Below are positions 52,576 through 62,464 of a DNA stretch of 64,000 nucleotides, in pieces (the stretch's first letter is position 1; each line of letters starts with the position of its first letter). A program made the position numbers and the translations under genes. This DNA comes from Prochlorococcus marinus XMU1412 (GTDB lineage Bacteria > Cyanobacteriota > Cyanobacteriia > PCC-6307 > Cyanobiaceae). Under the pieces are notes generated by a model, which worked only from the letters and a program-made list of their open reading frames with translations, was not told the origin of the DNA and did no database searches. The stretch lies in contig NZ_JAAORJ010000001.1 of assembly GCF_017696315.1 (NCBI RefSeq), forward strand, positions 331,526 to 395,525, given 5' to 3'.

Positions 52576-53943
52576 ATGTCTCACGAAATATTCATGCCTG
52601 CCTTGAGTTCTACTATGACAGAGGGCAAGATTGTGGAATGGTTGAAAAATCCAGGAGATAAAGTTGAAAGAGGTGAATCTGTCTTGGTTGTTGAATCTGA
52701 CAAGGCAGATATGGATGTTGAATCTTTTCAAGATGGATATCTTGCAGCTGTTTTAATGCCTGCTGGCAGCACTGCACCAGTAGGAGAGACTATCGGTCTT
52801 ATTGTAGAAAATGAGGATGAGATAGCTTCTGTTCAAGAACAAAATAAAGGAAATCAACCCGAAGTTGCTAGTTCGGATCAACTTGAATTGGTAAGCAATA
52901 AAACTGAAGAAAAACCTTTGGTTCAAAGTGAAATTGTTGAAAAACAAGCAAAAGAAGTCGTATTAATGAGTGAAAAGGCAGCTCCATCTGTTAATAGTGA
53001 TCAAATAAATGCTGCTACGAGTAATGTTTCTTCGAGGGTGATTGCATCTCCAAGAGCTAAAAAACTTGCCTCTCAAATGGGTGTTGATTTGGCAAAGGTT
53101 CATGGATCAGGACCTCATGGAAGAATTCAAGCAGATGATATTTTAAAAGCTAATGGCCAACCAGTCTCTATACCATGGATAGGCGAAGGTGGTTCTCCTG
53201 CAAGTATCCCTGGTGCAAATTTGGGAGTTGAAAGTAAACCAGAAGCTTCAGGAAATAGTTTTGGTAATCCTGGAGAAACAGTTCAATTTAATACTCTTCA
53301 AAAAGCAGTAAATAAAAATATGGAATCTAGTTTAGATGTGCCATGTTTTAGGGTGGGTTACTCCATCAACACAGATAAATTAGATAATTTCTATAAAAAA
53401 GTAAAACAGAACGGAGTGACTATGACTGCTTTACTAGTTAAAGCAGTTGCAAAAACACTAAAGAAACATCCTCAAGTTAACTCAAGTTTTTCAGAAAATG
53501 GAATTTCTTATCCAGAAAATATAAATATTGCTGTTGCTGTTGCGATGGAAGATGGTGGACTAATAACTCCAGTTTTAAAAGAACCATGCAATACTGATTT
53601 ATTTGAATTGTCTAGGGAATGGAAAGATCTCGTAAAAAGATCAAGATCAAAACAATTAGAACCTGATGAATACTCAACGGGAACTTTCACTTTATCTAAC
53701 CTTGGGATGTTTGGAGTTGATAGATTTGACGCAATTCTTCCTCCAGGTACCGGTGCTATTTTAGCCATAGCATCATCGAAACCAACAGTTGTTGCTAATA
53801 GTGATGGTTCAATATCTGTTAAAAAAATAATGCAAGTAAATCTAACAGCTGATCATAGAGTGATCTATGGAGCTGATGGGGCTTCATTCTTAAAAGACTT
53901 GGCTTCCCTAATTGAAGATGAGCCAGAGACTCTTGTCTCCTGA
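52576..53943 (+). CDS. pdhC: Pyruvate dehydrogenase E2, dihydrolipoamide acetyltransferase
   Basis: This 455-residue protein has an N-terminal lipoyl domain with VESDKADMDVESF (lipoyl Lys at about 43), a Ser/Glu/Gln hinge, a peripheral-subunit domain with ASPRAKKLASQMGVDLAKVHGSGPHGRI (about 160-187), and a catalytic domain ending with LTADHRVIYGADGASFL. It makes acetyl-CoA from pyruvate with E1 and E3 located elsewhere. Cyanobacterial/plastid type by the ADHRVIYGAD ending. Its lipoyl group would come from the LipB route encoded 2.7 kb upstream. Confidence 0.95.
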   Translation: MSHEIFMPALSSTMTEGKIVEWLKNPGDKVERGESVLVVESDKADMDVESFQDGYLAAVLMPAGSTAPVGETIGLIVENEDEIASVQEQNKGNQPEVASSDQLELVSNKTEEKPLVQSEIVEKQAKEVVLMSEKAAPSVNSDQINAATSNVSSRVIASPRAKKLASQMGVDLAKVHGSGPHGRIQADDILKANGQPVSIPWIGEGGSPASIPGANLGVESKPEASGNSFGNPGETVQFNTLQKAVNKNMESSLDVPCFRVGYSINTDKLDNFYKKVKQNGVTMTALLVKAVAKTLKKHPQVNSSFSENGISYPENINIAVAVAMEDGGLITPVLKEPCNTDLFELSREWKDLVKRSRSKQLEPDEYSTGTFTLSNLGMFGVDRFDAILPPGTGAILAIASSKPTVVANSDGSISVKKIMQVNLTADHRVIYGADGASFLKDLASLIEDEPETLVS

Positions 53944-53949
53944 ATTTAA

Positions 53950-55074
53950 TTGATTTCTCAAATTAATAATGAAAAGAGAGATTATAAGCTTGAAGCTTAT
54001 GATTATTTACTTGATCCTTCATTAATTGCTAGTAAACCTTCTGCAATTAGGCATGAATCAAGATTGATGATAGTTAGAAATAGTGTTTTAGAAGAAGACT
54101 GCTTAACTAATAAATTTACCAAGAATCTTTTAGATGAATTTAGAGAAGGGGATCTTGTAGTTGTAAATAATACTAAAGTTATGAAAGCTAGGTTAAAGGT
54201 TGAATTAGAAAATAAGAAATTAGTCGAATTATTAGTTTTAGAAAGATCCCATGAATGTGTTTGGTTATGTTTGGCAAAGCCAGCGAAAAAGTTAAAAATA
54301 AATAGAAAATTAAAATTAAAATCTCCTTTAGATCAAGATATTAATTTGATTGTTGATGGAGTTGATGAAGAAACTGGAGGGAGATTTATTAAATTTCCGG
54401 AAAATATTACTTGTCTCAACTCAATGAATGAACTTCTTGATAGATACGGGGAAATCCCTCTCCCTCCTTATATAAAAAATTCTGAAGAAGAATCTTTTCA
54501 TGAGAAAAATTATCAAACTGAGTATGCAACTAATCCGGGGGCAGTTGCTGCACCAACAGCTGGTTTACACTTAAGCAAAAGTCTTATTTCCAACCTAAAA
54601 AAAAAAGGAGTAATAATCTTACCGATAACTTTGCACGTGGGTTATGGAACATTCAAACCAATTGATCAAGAAGATTTAAGTAACTTAAAACTTCATAAAG
54701 AATGGGTAAGTGTTAATAAGGAAGTAGTGGAGGAAATAAAAAGAATAAAGAAAACAGATAGAAAAATAATTGCTATTGGTACAACTAGCGTAAGAGCTCT
54801 TGAAAGTTGTTATTGTCGCGAAATTAATGACTTTATTCCCATAGCTAAATACGTAGATTTAGTAATTAAGCCAGGTTATAAATTTAAGGTAGTTGATGGA
54901 TTATTAACTAATTTTCATCTCCCTAAAAGTTCATTATTACTTTTAGTAAGTGCAATGATTGGTAGAGAAAGATTATTAGATTTGTATAAAAAAGCCATAA
55001 AAGAAAAATTTAGATTCTTCTCTTATGGCGATGCGATGTATATTTCACCAGATTCACTACTGGAGAAAAAATAG
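53950..55074 (+). CDS. queA: S-adenosylmethionine:tRNA ribosyltransferase-isomerase
   Basis: The frame starts at TTG 53950 (374 residues). It has YDYLLDPSLIASKPSAIRHESRLM at the front, GDLVVVNNTKVMKARL, GRFIKFPE, YGEIPLPPYI, the Tyr/Ala/Pro turn GAVAAPTAGLHLS and ITLHVGYGTFKPI, then TTSVRALESC and LTNFHLPKSSLLLLVSAM. It makes epoxyqueuosine in tRNA. It lies six bases after pdhC, and is convergent with cysK with a two-base gap. Confidence 0.95.
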   Translation: MISQINNEKRDYKLEAYDYLLDPSLIASKPSAIRHESRLMIVRNSVLEEDCLTNKFTKNLLDEFREGDLVVVNNTKVMKARLKVELENKKLVELLVLERSHECVWLCLAKPAKKLKINRKLKLKSPLDQDINLIVDGVDEETGGRFIKFPENITCLNSMNELLDRYGEIPLPPYIKNSEEESFHEKNYQTEYATNPGAVAAPTAGLHLSKSLISNLKKKGVIILPITLHVGYGTFKPIDQEDLSNLKLHKEWVSVNKEVVEEIKRIKKTDRKIIAIGTTSVRALESCYCREINDFIPIAKYVDLVIKPGYKFKVVDGLLTNFHLPKSSLLLLVSAMIGRERLLDLYKKAIKEKFRFFSYGDAMYISPDSLLEKK

Positions 55075-55076
55075 AT

Positions 55077-56063
55077 TTAGGCTTTGACTGGTTCTTGAAT
55101 GATTCCGCTTGGAACTTCAGTAAACATAATTGATGATAAATACCTCTCTGCTAAATCAGGAAGAACAACTACAATTGTCTTCCCAGCATATTCATCTTGT
55201 TCAGCTAATCTAACAGCAGCCGCGGCCGCTGCTCCACAAGATATTCCCACTAATAGACCTTCTTCTTTTGCTAATCTAAGAGCCATCTCGATTGACTCGT
55301 CATTTGTTACTTGTTCAACCTTATCAACAATTGATAAGTCAAGGTTCTTAGGAATAAATCCTGCTCCAATTCCTTGGATTTTATGAGGTCCAGATTTAAC
55401 CTCTTCACCATTCATTGTCTGTGTAATAACAGGACTATGTGAGGGTTCTACAGCTACAGAAGTAATATTTTTTCCCTTCTCTTGCTTAATGTATCTTGAA
55501 ACTCCTGTAATTGTGCCGCCAGTTCCAACCCCTGCAACTAAAACATCAATTTCACCATCGCAATCATCCCAGATTTCTGGTCCAGTAGTTTTGAAATGAA
55601 TTTCAGGGTTTGCTGGGTTATCGAATTGACCTGGCATGAAATATTGAGAAGGATTACTTTCTGCAATTTCTTTAGCCTTAGCTATTGCTCCAGGCATACC
55701 TTTAGATGCTTCTGTTAAAACAATTTCAGCACCCAACACTGCCATAACCCTTCTTCTTTCAATTGACATTGATTCTGGCATAGTAAGAATGAGTTTATAA
55801 CCTCTTGCTGAAGCAGTAAAAGCTAGGGCAATTCCTGTATTTCCAGAAGTTGGCTCAACAATAGTTTTATCTTTTGTAAGCTTCCCACTTTTCTCTGCAT
55901 CCCAGATCATGTTTGCGCCAATCCTACATTTGACACTATAAGCAGGGTTTCTACCTTCAATTTTTGCAAGTACTGTAGCTTTCGCGTTTTTAGTAACTGA
56001 TTTTAATTTTACTAATGGAGTGTTTCCAATAGCAAAACTGTTGTCCTCATAAATTTTTGCCAT
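55077..56063 (-). CDS. cysK: Cysteine synthase A
   Basis: This 328-residue PLP enzyme has [14 protein letters not shown] with the PLP Lys, [27 protein letters not shown] and the late [13 protein letters not shown]. It makes cysteine from O-acetylserine and sulfide. It is transcribed from its own gap (56064-56147) and follows the methionine-pathway genes in the same direction. Confidence 0.94.
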   Translation of the reverse strand: MAKIYEDNSFAIGNTPLVKLKSVTKNAKATVLAKIEGRNPAYSVKCRIGANMIWDAEKSGKLTKDKTIVEPTSGNTGIALAFTASARGYKLILTMPESMSIERRRVMAVLGAEIVLTEASKGMPGAIAKAKEIAESNPSQYFMPGQFDNPANPEIHFKTTGPEIWDDCDGEIDVLVAGVGTGGTITGVSRYIKQEKGKNITSVAVEPSHSPVITQTMNGEEVKSGPHKIQGIGAGFIPKNLDLSIVDKVEQVTNDESIEMALRLAKEEGLLVGISCGAAAAAAVRLAEQDEYAGKTIVVVLPDLAERYLSSIMFTEVPSGIIQEPVKA

Positions 56064-56147
56064 TTATATATTGAGAAAATATATTTTAATACTAACTATT
56101 ATTCAGAAAAAGAGTATATAAGTTTCTATACGGTAAATACTAGGAAT

Positions 56148-57617
56148 TTAGAAATTATTGAGTGCTTCAGAAAAGCTTTTCCATAATTGATCTTGGTCCT
56201 CTAATCCAACTGATACTCTAATAAGGTGCGAGGGTATACCAAAACTTTCAGCCCATTCCAACTCGTCATAATGAGCTAGTAAAACATAAGGACAAACTAG
56301 AGTAAATTTTGTACCTAAACTAGGACCTTTAGATACTTTTAGAGAATCATAAAATTTCATAGCTTTGTTTAATCCTCCATTTAATTCAAATGATAATAAG
56401 CAGCCGTATCCTCCATCAGAAGTAAGTAAAGAATTATAATTTGGACAATTTTCAGGATGGAAAATATTTTTAATCTCGCTATGGGTCTCTAATCTTTTTT
56501 TTAATTCTAAACATGCTTTATTTTGTTCAAAAACTCTTTCATTTACATCTCTACTAACCTTCTCTAGATAAACTATATCTCCATCGGAAAGTATTGGAAG
56601 ATAAATCTCGTTTAATGCATTTCTAAACTGATCAATCCATTTGCTTTTTGGATTTAGGATTAATGATCCGGCAAGAATATCACCACTACCTGAAAAAATT
56701 TTTGTAAGCGAAGTAAAAACTATATCTGCATGTTCCAGAGAATTTATATTTAAATTCGAACCAATTGTATCGTCAACAATTAACGGAATATTTAGCTTTT
56801 TTGCAATTTTTGAAATTTTTTTAATGTTTACACATTTGAGCATTGGATTACTTGGAAGTTCAATAATTAATGCTGATGGATTTATTCTTTTGATTTCTAA
56901 TTCAATATCCGAGCAATTTTCTTCTGTAATTAACTTTGCTCCGTGAAAGATTTTCATTGGTAATTTAAGTACATCTACATATGGAAAACCAACTTGGAGT
57001 GTTGGTTTAGCTGGAAATAATTTATATATGATTTCTAATGATGTATGCAATGCAGACATTCCAGATGAAGTTAAGTGAATATCATTAGAGTTAATTTTTG
57101 TAGATTTAGAAATTCTATTTTTTATCATTTGAGAACATTCATCTACGTAAGATTTTGGGGGGCAATCTTCAAGACCTAGTTCTATAGCGGCAGTTCTTGA
57201 AGATAGACCAAGACCAGTATGTTGCCAAAAATATTTTGCATAAATACTTCCTTCTTTTTCAGTTATTAAGAAAGCTAAATTATCTCTTTTTTCTATTAAC
57301 GAGAATTTTTCAGAAGTATTTCTATCAATGTATTTTTTAGCTTTAAAAGCTATGCGGTCATTGGGATATGGCCAGATACTTTTATTGTTGTAGTAATTTT
57401 GCTTTTTTACTTTTTCACATAATCTTTTCACTATGGGGTTTAGCCCGAATCGTGGGTAAATGGACTTCAATAAATTCATGCATTCTTGATCTTTTTCCTC
57501 GTAATTTATTACATCATTCCAAGTTGGTAATGCTACAGAAACGGCATGAATGCTATCAGGGATAGCATATCCCAACTCTAAATTTTTCCATATAGGTTTT
57601 TTAAGTAAATCTCTCAA
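56148..57617 (-). CDS. Cystathionine gamma-synthase homologue with fungal-type N-terminal extension
   Basis: This 489-residue protein has the PLP site SLTKIFSGSGDILAGSL (Lys at about 312) in the C-terminal 390 residues. Ahead of it is a 100-residue extension with GYAIPDSIHAVSVALPTWNDVINYEE and RFGLNPIVKRLCEKV and Asn-Asn-Lys-Ser-Ile-Trp-Pro-Tyr-Pro. Fungal Str2/met-7-type enzymes have that sort of opening. The next gene upstream is an ordinary cystathionine gamma-synthase (gap three bases). The pair suggests two steps or two substrates in methionine synthesis. Confidence 0.8.
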   Translation of the reverse strand: MRDLLKKPIWKNLELGYAIPDSIHAVSVALPTWNDVINYEEKDQECMNLLKSIYPRFGLNPIVKRLCEKVKKQNYYNNKSIWPYPNDRIAFKAKKYIDRNTSEKFSLIEKRDNLAFLITEKEGSIYAKYFWQHTGLGLSSRTAAIELGLEDCPPKSYVDECSQMIKNRISKSTKINSNDIHLTSSGMSALHTSLEIIYKLFPAKPTLQVGFPYVDVLKLPMKIFHGAKLITEENCSDIELEIKRINPSALIIELPSNPMLKCVNIKKISKIAKKLNIPLIVDDTIGSNLNINSLEHADIVFTSLTKIFSGSGDILAGSLILNPKSKWIDQFRNALNEIYLPILSDGDIVYLEKVSRDVNERVFEQNKACLELKKRLETHSEIKNIFHPENCPNYNSLLTSDGGYGCLLSFELNGGLNKAMKFYDSLKVSKGPSLGTKFTLVCPYVLLAHYDELEWAESFGIPSHLIRVSVGLEDQDQLWKSFSEALNNF

Positions 57618-57620
57618 TTT

Positions 57621-58784
57621 TCAGAATTTATTTAAAGCAAATAAAATGTCCGAGATTAAATCGTTTGTATCTTCACATCCAATTGATAATCTGACAAGAG
57701 CATCATCTATCCCTAGCAGATTTTTTGTTTTGTCATCAACAGAAGCATGAGTCATCGTTGCAGGGTGGCAAATTAAACTTTCAACTCCTCCAAGGCTTTC
57801 TGCTAGAGAGAAATATTTGAGAGATTTGCAAAATTTAAAAGTATCCTCTTTATTTAAATTTAATTTTAGGGTGATCATTGAACCTCCAGATTTCATTTGC
57901 GATTTTGCTAAATTAAATTGCGGATGTTCTTGATTAAAAGGGTAAATTACTTTACTAATTATTTTATGATTCCCTAATTGTTCAGAAATAAAATCTGCAC
58001 TTTTAGTTTGATGTTCGATTCTTAAAGGAAGAGTTTTTACTCCTCTCGTAATGAGCCAACTATCAAAGGGAGATGGTTGAAGTCCGAGAGCTTTTTGAGA
58101 GAAAAGCATCTTACTATTCCATTCCTCATTATTTGTCAGTACTGCTCCGCCAAGTGCGTCACTATGTCCATTAATGAATTTTGTGGTGCTTACAACCGAT
58201 AGTGTTGCACCAAGGTCCAATGGTTTTTGAATAAGCGCTGTAGAAAATGTGTTGTCTACAACTACTGGTATTTCGAGTTTATTCGCTTCATTACAAATCG
58301 CCTTAATATCAAGTACCTTCAAAAGTGGATTAGTTGGACTTTCGAGCCATATCAAGGCTGGCTCGAAGTTTGAAATCTTTTTGATATTATTTTCATTTGT
58401 AAAATCTGTGTATAAAACTTCTAGTCCAAATTTCTTGAAAACTTTTTCGAACATCCTCACTGTACAACCATAGAGATTTGACTCGCAGAGTATCTTGTCA
58501 CCTGATTTTAGTGTTGATGAAATTGCAGTTACCGCGCTAATTCCAGATCCGAAAACTGTACAGTATTTAGAATCTTCTATTGATTTAAGGATGTTTTCTA
58601 GAATTCTAAAGTTTGGATTGCCTGATCTGGTGTAGTCGAAATTATCTTTATTTCCATGTTTGAAAGTAGATGTAGAAAAAATAGGAGGCATAACGCATCC
58701 AGTTTCTTCTGCAAATGTTTTCCCATGGTGAATAGATAAGGTCTTAAAACCTGGCTTTTTTATATTATCTTCCTTATTTCCCAT
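57621..58784 (-). CDS. metB: Cystathionine gamma-synthase (MetB type)
   Basis: This 387-residue protein has FKHGNKDNFDYTRSGNPNFRILE, FGSGISAVTAI, LWLESPTNPLLKVLDI, VDNTFSTALIQKPLDLGA, the PLP-Lys motif VSTTKFINGHSDALGGAV, and the final VRLSIGCEDTNDLISDI. It joins cysteine to an activated homoserine, or releases sulfide; substrate choice among the related lyases cannot be read here. Confidence 0.9.
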   Translation of the reverse strand: MGNKEDNIKKPGFKTLSIHHGKTFAEETGCVMPPIFSTSTFKHGNKDNFDYTRSGNPNFRILENILKSIEDSKYCTVFGSGISAVTAISSTLKSGDKILCESNLYGCTVRMFEKVFKKFGLEVLYTDFTNENNIKKISNFEPALIWLESPTNPLLKVLDIKAICNEANKLEIPVVVDNTFSTALIQKPLDLGATLSVVSTTKFINGHSDALGGAVLTNNEEWNSKMLFSQKALGLQPSPFDSWLITRGVKTLPLRIEHQTKSADFISEQLGNHKIISKVIYPFNQEHPQFNLAKSQMKSGGSMITLKLNLNKEDTFKFCKSLKYFSLAESLGGVESLICHPATMTHASVDDKTKNLLGIDDALVRLSIGCEDTNDLISDILFALNKF

Positions 58785-58808
58785 TATTTTTAAAAATAAG
58801 AATTAAAT

Positions 58809-58839
58809 TAAATCTCTCTTTTAAAAAATGAGAGATTTA
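58809..58839 (-). terminator. Hairpin after rpsD
   Basis: A ten-base stem (TAAATCTCTC / GAGAGATTTA, loop TTTTAAAAAAT) lies 22 bases past the rpsD stop and before the metB start. The T run on the minus strand is weak, so it may be a leaky terminator. Confidence 0.45.
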
Positions 58840-58860
58840 ATAATCCAAAGAAAAGTAGTA

Positions 58861-59469
58861 TTAAACTTTTCTTGAATAATATTCAACAACTAGTAGTTCG
58901 TTTATTTCAAGAGCAACCCACTCTCTATCGCATTTCCCATTTATTTTTCCCGTTAATTTAGGCTTGTCTAAATCAAGATGAGGAGGGACATTTGCTAAGC
59001 CAGGGAATTCTATATTACCTTCAACAAGTTTTTTGCTTGCTTTGTTTTCTTTAATTCCGATTACATCGCCTGATTTGCATTGATAACCTGCAATATCAAG
59101 AACCTTTCCATTAACGGTTACATGGCCATGATTTACTAATTGTCTTGAGCCTGGAATGGTACCTCCAAAACCTAATCTAAAACAAACATTATCAAGTCTA
59201 TTTTCTAAAAGTCTTAGTAGGTTAGTACCTGTTGATCCTTCTTGAGCTCTAGCTTTTTTCACATAACGTACTAGTTGTTTTTCAGAAACTCCATAATTAA
59301 ACCTAAGTTTCTGCTTTTCTTCTAGACGAATAGCATATTCTGATCGCTTGCGACGGGCTTGGCCGTGCTGACCTGGAGGATTAGACTTCTTTGAAGCTTT
59401 CCTGGTGAGACCTGGTAGTTCTCCCAAGCGACGCGTAACCCTTAATCTGGGGCCGCGGTATCTTGACAT
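58861..59469 (-). CDS. rpsD: 30S ribosomal protein S4
   Basis: This 202-residue protein opens [23 protein letters not shown], then has the S4 RNA-binding domain with [15 protein letters not shown] and [19 protein letters not shown]4 nucleates 30S assembly and can bind its own mRNA leader in some bacteria; nothing of the kind is evident here. It stands alone, away from the ribosomal operons, as in other cyanobacteria. Confidence 0.97.
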   Translation of the reverse strand: MSRYRGPRLRVTRRLGELPGLTRKASKKSNPPGQHGQARRKRSEYAIRLEEKQKLRFNYGVSEKQLVRYVKKARAQEGSTGTNLLRLLENRLDNVCFRLGFGGTIPGSRQLVNHGHVTVNGKVLDIAGYQCKSGDVIGIKENKASKKLVEGNIEFPGLANVPPHLDLDKPKLTGKINGKCDREWVALEINELLVVEYYSRKV

Positions 59470-59563
59470 AATTTTAAATTAAATAGAAATTTGCAATAAA
59501 TTGGATAATTGATTAAATTCAATTAAACTAATTACTACTGAGATATTATTTTACATCATTAAA

Positions 59564-59800
59564 GTGTTCAAAACTATTAATAAATCAATTACTTCTATAC
59601 TTCTTTTTATGATTTCGTTCTATCAAAAGTGGTTTTCTCCTTTTTTCGGACCAAGATGTAGATTTATTCCAAGTTGCAGCTCTTATGGATATGAGGCAAT
59701 TACTAGACATGGTCCTTGGAAGGGAGGGTGGTTAACTTTAAGAAGATTAAGCAGATGTCATCCTTTAACTCCCTGTGGATGTGACCCTGTGCCTGACTAA
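59564..59800 (+). CDS. yidD: Membrane protein insertion efficiency factor YidD
   Basis: This 78-residue protein has a short hydrophobic start, then CRFIPSCSSYGYEAITRHGPWKGGWLTLRRLSRCHPL and PCGCDPVPD split here by family motif: three Cys groups. YidD supports insertion of membrane proteins by the Sec/YidC route. Divergent from rpsD. Four bases precede the next gene. Confidence 0.95.
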   Translation: MFKTINKSITSILLFMISFYQKWFSPFFGPRCRFIPSCSSYGYEAITRHGPWKGGWLTLRRLSRCHPLTPCGCDPVPD

Positions 59801-59804
59801 ATGA

Positions 59805-60107
59805 ATGAAAATATTTATTTTTGTTAGGCAGGGATGTTGCCTTTGTGATTCATTAAAAAATAAACTGGCAAAAATAAATCTTAATGAGTTATTCCCTAAT
59901 CTGGAGGAGCTTAAAGAAATTGATATTGATAGGGTCGATTTATATAAAGATAAATATAAAAAATATGATTATGAAGTACCTGTTATTGCTGTTGAAGGAA
60001 TTAGGTCCGAGGAGATTATAGAATTGCCTCGCATTTCTCCAAGATTAAAAGATGATCAATTAAAGAATTGGTTTCAAAAAAATATTAGTACCATTCTGGA
60101 GAAATAA
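59805..60107 (+). CDS. Glutaredoxin-like (thioredoxin-fold) protein
   Basis: This 100-residue protein starts MKIFIFVRQGCCLCDSLKNKL with CCLC in place of the usual CPYC, and has a cis-Pro in YEVPVIAVEG. It is the YruB/DUF836 type that reduces small disulfides or acts in iron-sulfur work. It lies between yidD and murE with tight spacing. Confidence 0.85.
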   Translation: MKIFIFVRQGCCLCDSLKNKLAKINLNELFPNLEELKEIDIDRVDLYKDKYKKYDYEVPVIAVEGIRSEEIIELPRISPRLKDDQLKNWFQKNISTILEK

Positions 60108-60115
60108 TTTTTCAT

Positions 60116-61651
60116 ATGAGATCTATAAAATTACATAAACTTTTAGATTTGGTAGGAATTATTCCTTCATTAGATTTAATCAATCACGAAATCAATAATA
60201 TTTCTTTTAACTCTAAAGAAGTACAAAAAGGAACTTTATTTTTAGGTATGCCTGGTTTAAATGTTGATGGAGGAAAATATTGTATTGAGGCAATTGAAAA
60301 TGGTGCAGAGGCTGCCATTATTGGGTCTGCTGCAAAAGAGAAAATTGGATCTATTGATCTAGAAAGGATTTTGGTTATAGAGGATAATTTAGATTATTTG
60401 TTTGGTCAAATAGTCGCTGAGTTTTGGAATAGGCCTTCAAGAAAACTTAAACTTATTGGTGTTACTGGTACAAATGGAAAAACCACAATTACTTTTTTAT
60501 TGGAATATCTTTTAAAAAAATTAGGGAAAAAGACTGCATTATTTGGGACCTTGCTCAATAGATGGCCTGGCTTTTCAGAAGTGGCTCTTCATACAACTGA
60601 TTTCGCCGATAAACTCCAAAAGAAATTAAATGCTGCTGTTGAGGCAGAATCTGAATTCGCGATATTAGAGGTAAGTTCTCATTCTATTGCGCAAAACAGG
60701 ATATCAGGATGCGAATTTGAGGCGGCTATTTTTACTAATTTAACTCAAGATCATCTTGATTATCACCCAGATATGGAATCATATTTTCAAACAAAAAAAA
60801 AATTATTTTTCCCACCTTACTTAAAAGAAAAAGATGGGATTTGTGTATTAAATCATGATGACCATTGGATATCTAAATTATCATCTGATCTTAAAAAAAG
60901 ATCTTTATTAGTCTCTACAAAGATTACTGAAAGTGAATTTGAAAATGATGATTTTTTTTTCGTAACAGATAAAAAATTTACTGAAAGTGGTTCCACTTGT
61001 ATTTTCCATACACCTAGGGAAAAAATTCAACTTTTTGTTCCACTTGTTGGTGAATTTAATTTAATGAATGCGATTCAAGCAATAACAATTTTGTATAAAC
61101 TGAATTTTTCTTTAAAAGATTTATCAAAGTTAATACAATCTTTCCCTGGTGCTCCTGGGAGAATGGAGAAAATACAAATTGATGATAATGACGTTTCAAG
61201 ATCTCTTCCAACAGTAATTGTTGATTATGCCCACACTCCTGATGGATTAAAAAAAGTTTTGCAATCAATTAAAAAACTTTGTGAAGGGAAACTAATAACT
61301 GTTTTTGGCTGTGGCGGAGATCGTGATCGTAGTAAAAGGCCTTTGATGGGATCAATAGCTGAAGAGTTGTCTGATCAACTTTTTATAACTTCAGATAATC
61401 CAAGATCAGAAGAACCCCAAAAGATAGTAAATGATATTTTGATGGGTATAAAAAAAAGAGAAAAAATAACAATTGAAATTGATAGATTTAAAGCAATAAA
61501 TGAATCTATTAAATTTGCCAATAAAAAAGATATTGTTTTAATTGCAGGAAAAGGACATGAAGACTACCAAATTCTCAATGATAAAGTTATTAATTTTGAT
61601 GATAGAAAAATAGCTTATAAATTATTAAAAGAAAAAAATAAATCTCAATAA
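60116..61651 (+). CDS. murE: UDP-MurNAc-tripeptide synthetase MurE
   Basis: This 511-residue Mur ligase has the P-loop GVTGTNGKTTITFLLEYL (about 119-136), EVSSHSIAQNR, NLTQDHLDYH, LVGEFNLMNAIQA, VDYAHTPDGL, CGGDRDRSKRP and DNPRSEEP with the m-DAP-selective Asp/Asn-Pro-Arg. It adds the third amino acid of the cell-wall stem peptide. Gap 8 bases after the glutaredoxin-like gene. Confidence 0.96.
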   Translation: MRSIKLHKLLDLVGIIPSLDLINHEINNISFNSKEVQKGTLFLGMPGLNVDGGKYCIEAIENGAEAAIIGSAAKEKIGSIDLERILVIEDNLDYLFGQIVAEFWNRPSRKLKLIGVTGTNGKTTITFLLEYLLKKLGKKTALFGTLLNRWPGFSEVALHTTDFADKLQKKLNAAVEAESEFAILEVSSHSIAQNRISGCEFEAAIFTNLTQDHLDYHPDMESYFQTKKKLFFPPYLKEKDGICVLNHDDHWISKLSSDLKKRSLLVSTKITESEFENDDFFFVTDKKFTESGSTCIFHTPREKIQLFVPLVGEFNLMNAIQAITILYKLNFSLKDLSKLIQSFPGAPGRMEKIQIDDNDVSRSLPTVIVDYAHTPDGLKKVLQSIKKLCEGKLITVFGCGGDRDRSKRPLMGSIAEELSDQLFITSDNPRSEEPQKIVNDILMGIKKREKITIEIDRFKAINESIKFANKKDIVLIAGKGHEDYQILNDKVINFDDRKIAYKLLKEKNKSQ

Positions 61652-61732
61652 AATTTCCTAATCAAATAAGAAAGATTTTTACGCAAATCACAAGAAAAGT
61701 TTCTTAGAATCAATGGAGTTATTTTTAATAAA

Positions 61733-62437
61733 ATGAAAGGCTTAGCCTTAGTTGTAGGCGCAGGTGGAATTGGAACACAACTAGCTAAAGATCTGAATGA
61801 AAGTGAAAAAGATTTAGATGTTGTTTTGTGTGGAAGAAAAAGTGAATTTAATCCTTTTTGGGAATTAGATATAGAGGATTCTCAATCCCTTTTGCAGTTG
61901 AAAAATAAAATATTAAATCATCCTTCAAAATTAAGGCTAGTTGTTAATGCTACAGGTAGACTTCATAGTGATTCTCTTCAACCAGAAAAAAGATTACAAC
62001 ATCTTGATAAAAAAAATATGATGGAAAGTTTTTCAATTAATGCCTTTTCTCCTATTTTATTAGCTAAAGCGATTGAAGAATTTATACCAAAAGATTTTGA
62101 TTTTAATTTTGCAAGTATAAGTGCAAGAGTTGGTAGTATTGGAGATAATCAAACAGGAGGTTGGTATTCATATAGAGCTGCAAAATCTGCGCAAAATCAG
62201 TTTTTTAAATCTTTAAGTATTGAATGGGCTAGACGTTTCCCAAAGGCTGCTATCACATTGCTTCATCCAGGAACAGTAGATACTGATTTATCTAGACCTT
62301 TTCATAGATTTGTTCCAGAACATAAATTATTTAGTAAAGAAAAATCCTCCCAATTCTTGATCAATATTATTAAAAATCAATCACCAGAATCTACAGGAAA
62401 ATTTATTGCATGGGACAACTCGGAGATACCTTGGTAG
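61733..62437 (+). CDS. Short-chain dehydrogenase/reductase
   Basis: This 234-residue Rossmann protein begins ALVVGAGGIGTQLAKDL (cofactor Gly motif), VVNATGRLHSD (Asn-Ala), FNFASISARVGSIGDNQTGGWYSYRAAKSAQNQ (Ser/Tyr/Lys catalytic triad in two blocks), and LLHPGTVDTDLSRPF. It is NAD(P)H dependent. The substrate is unknown, as is usual for this small cyanobacterial SDR group. Confidence 0.9.
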   Translation: MKGLALVVGAGGIGTQLAKDLNESEKDLDVVLCGRKSEFNPFWELDIEDSQSLLQLKNKILNHPSKLRLVVNATGRLHSDSLQPEKRLQHLDKKNMMESFSINAFSPILLAKAIEEFIPKDFDFNFASISARVGSIGDNQTGGWYSYRAAKSAQNQFFKSLSIEWARRFPKAAITLLHPGTVDTDLSRPFHRFVPEHKLFSKEKSSQFLINIIKNQSPESTGKFIAWDNSEIPW

Positions 62438-62464
62438 ACTAAATTTTTTTATATCAATAGATCT

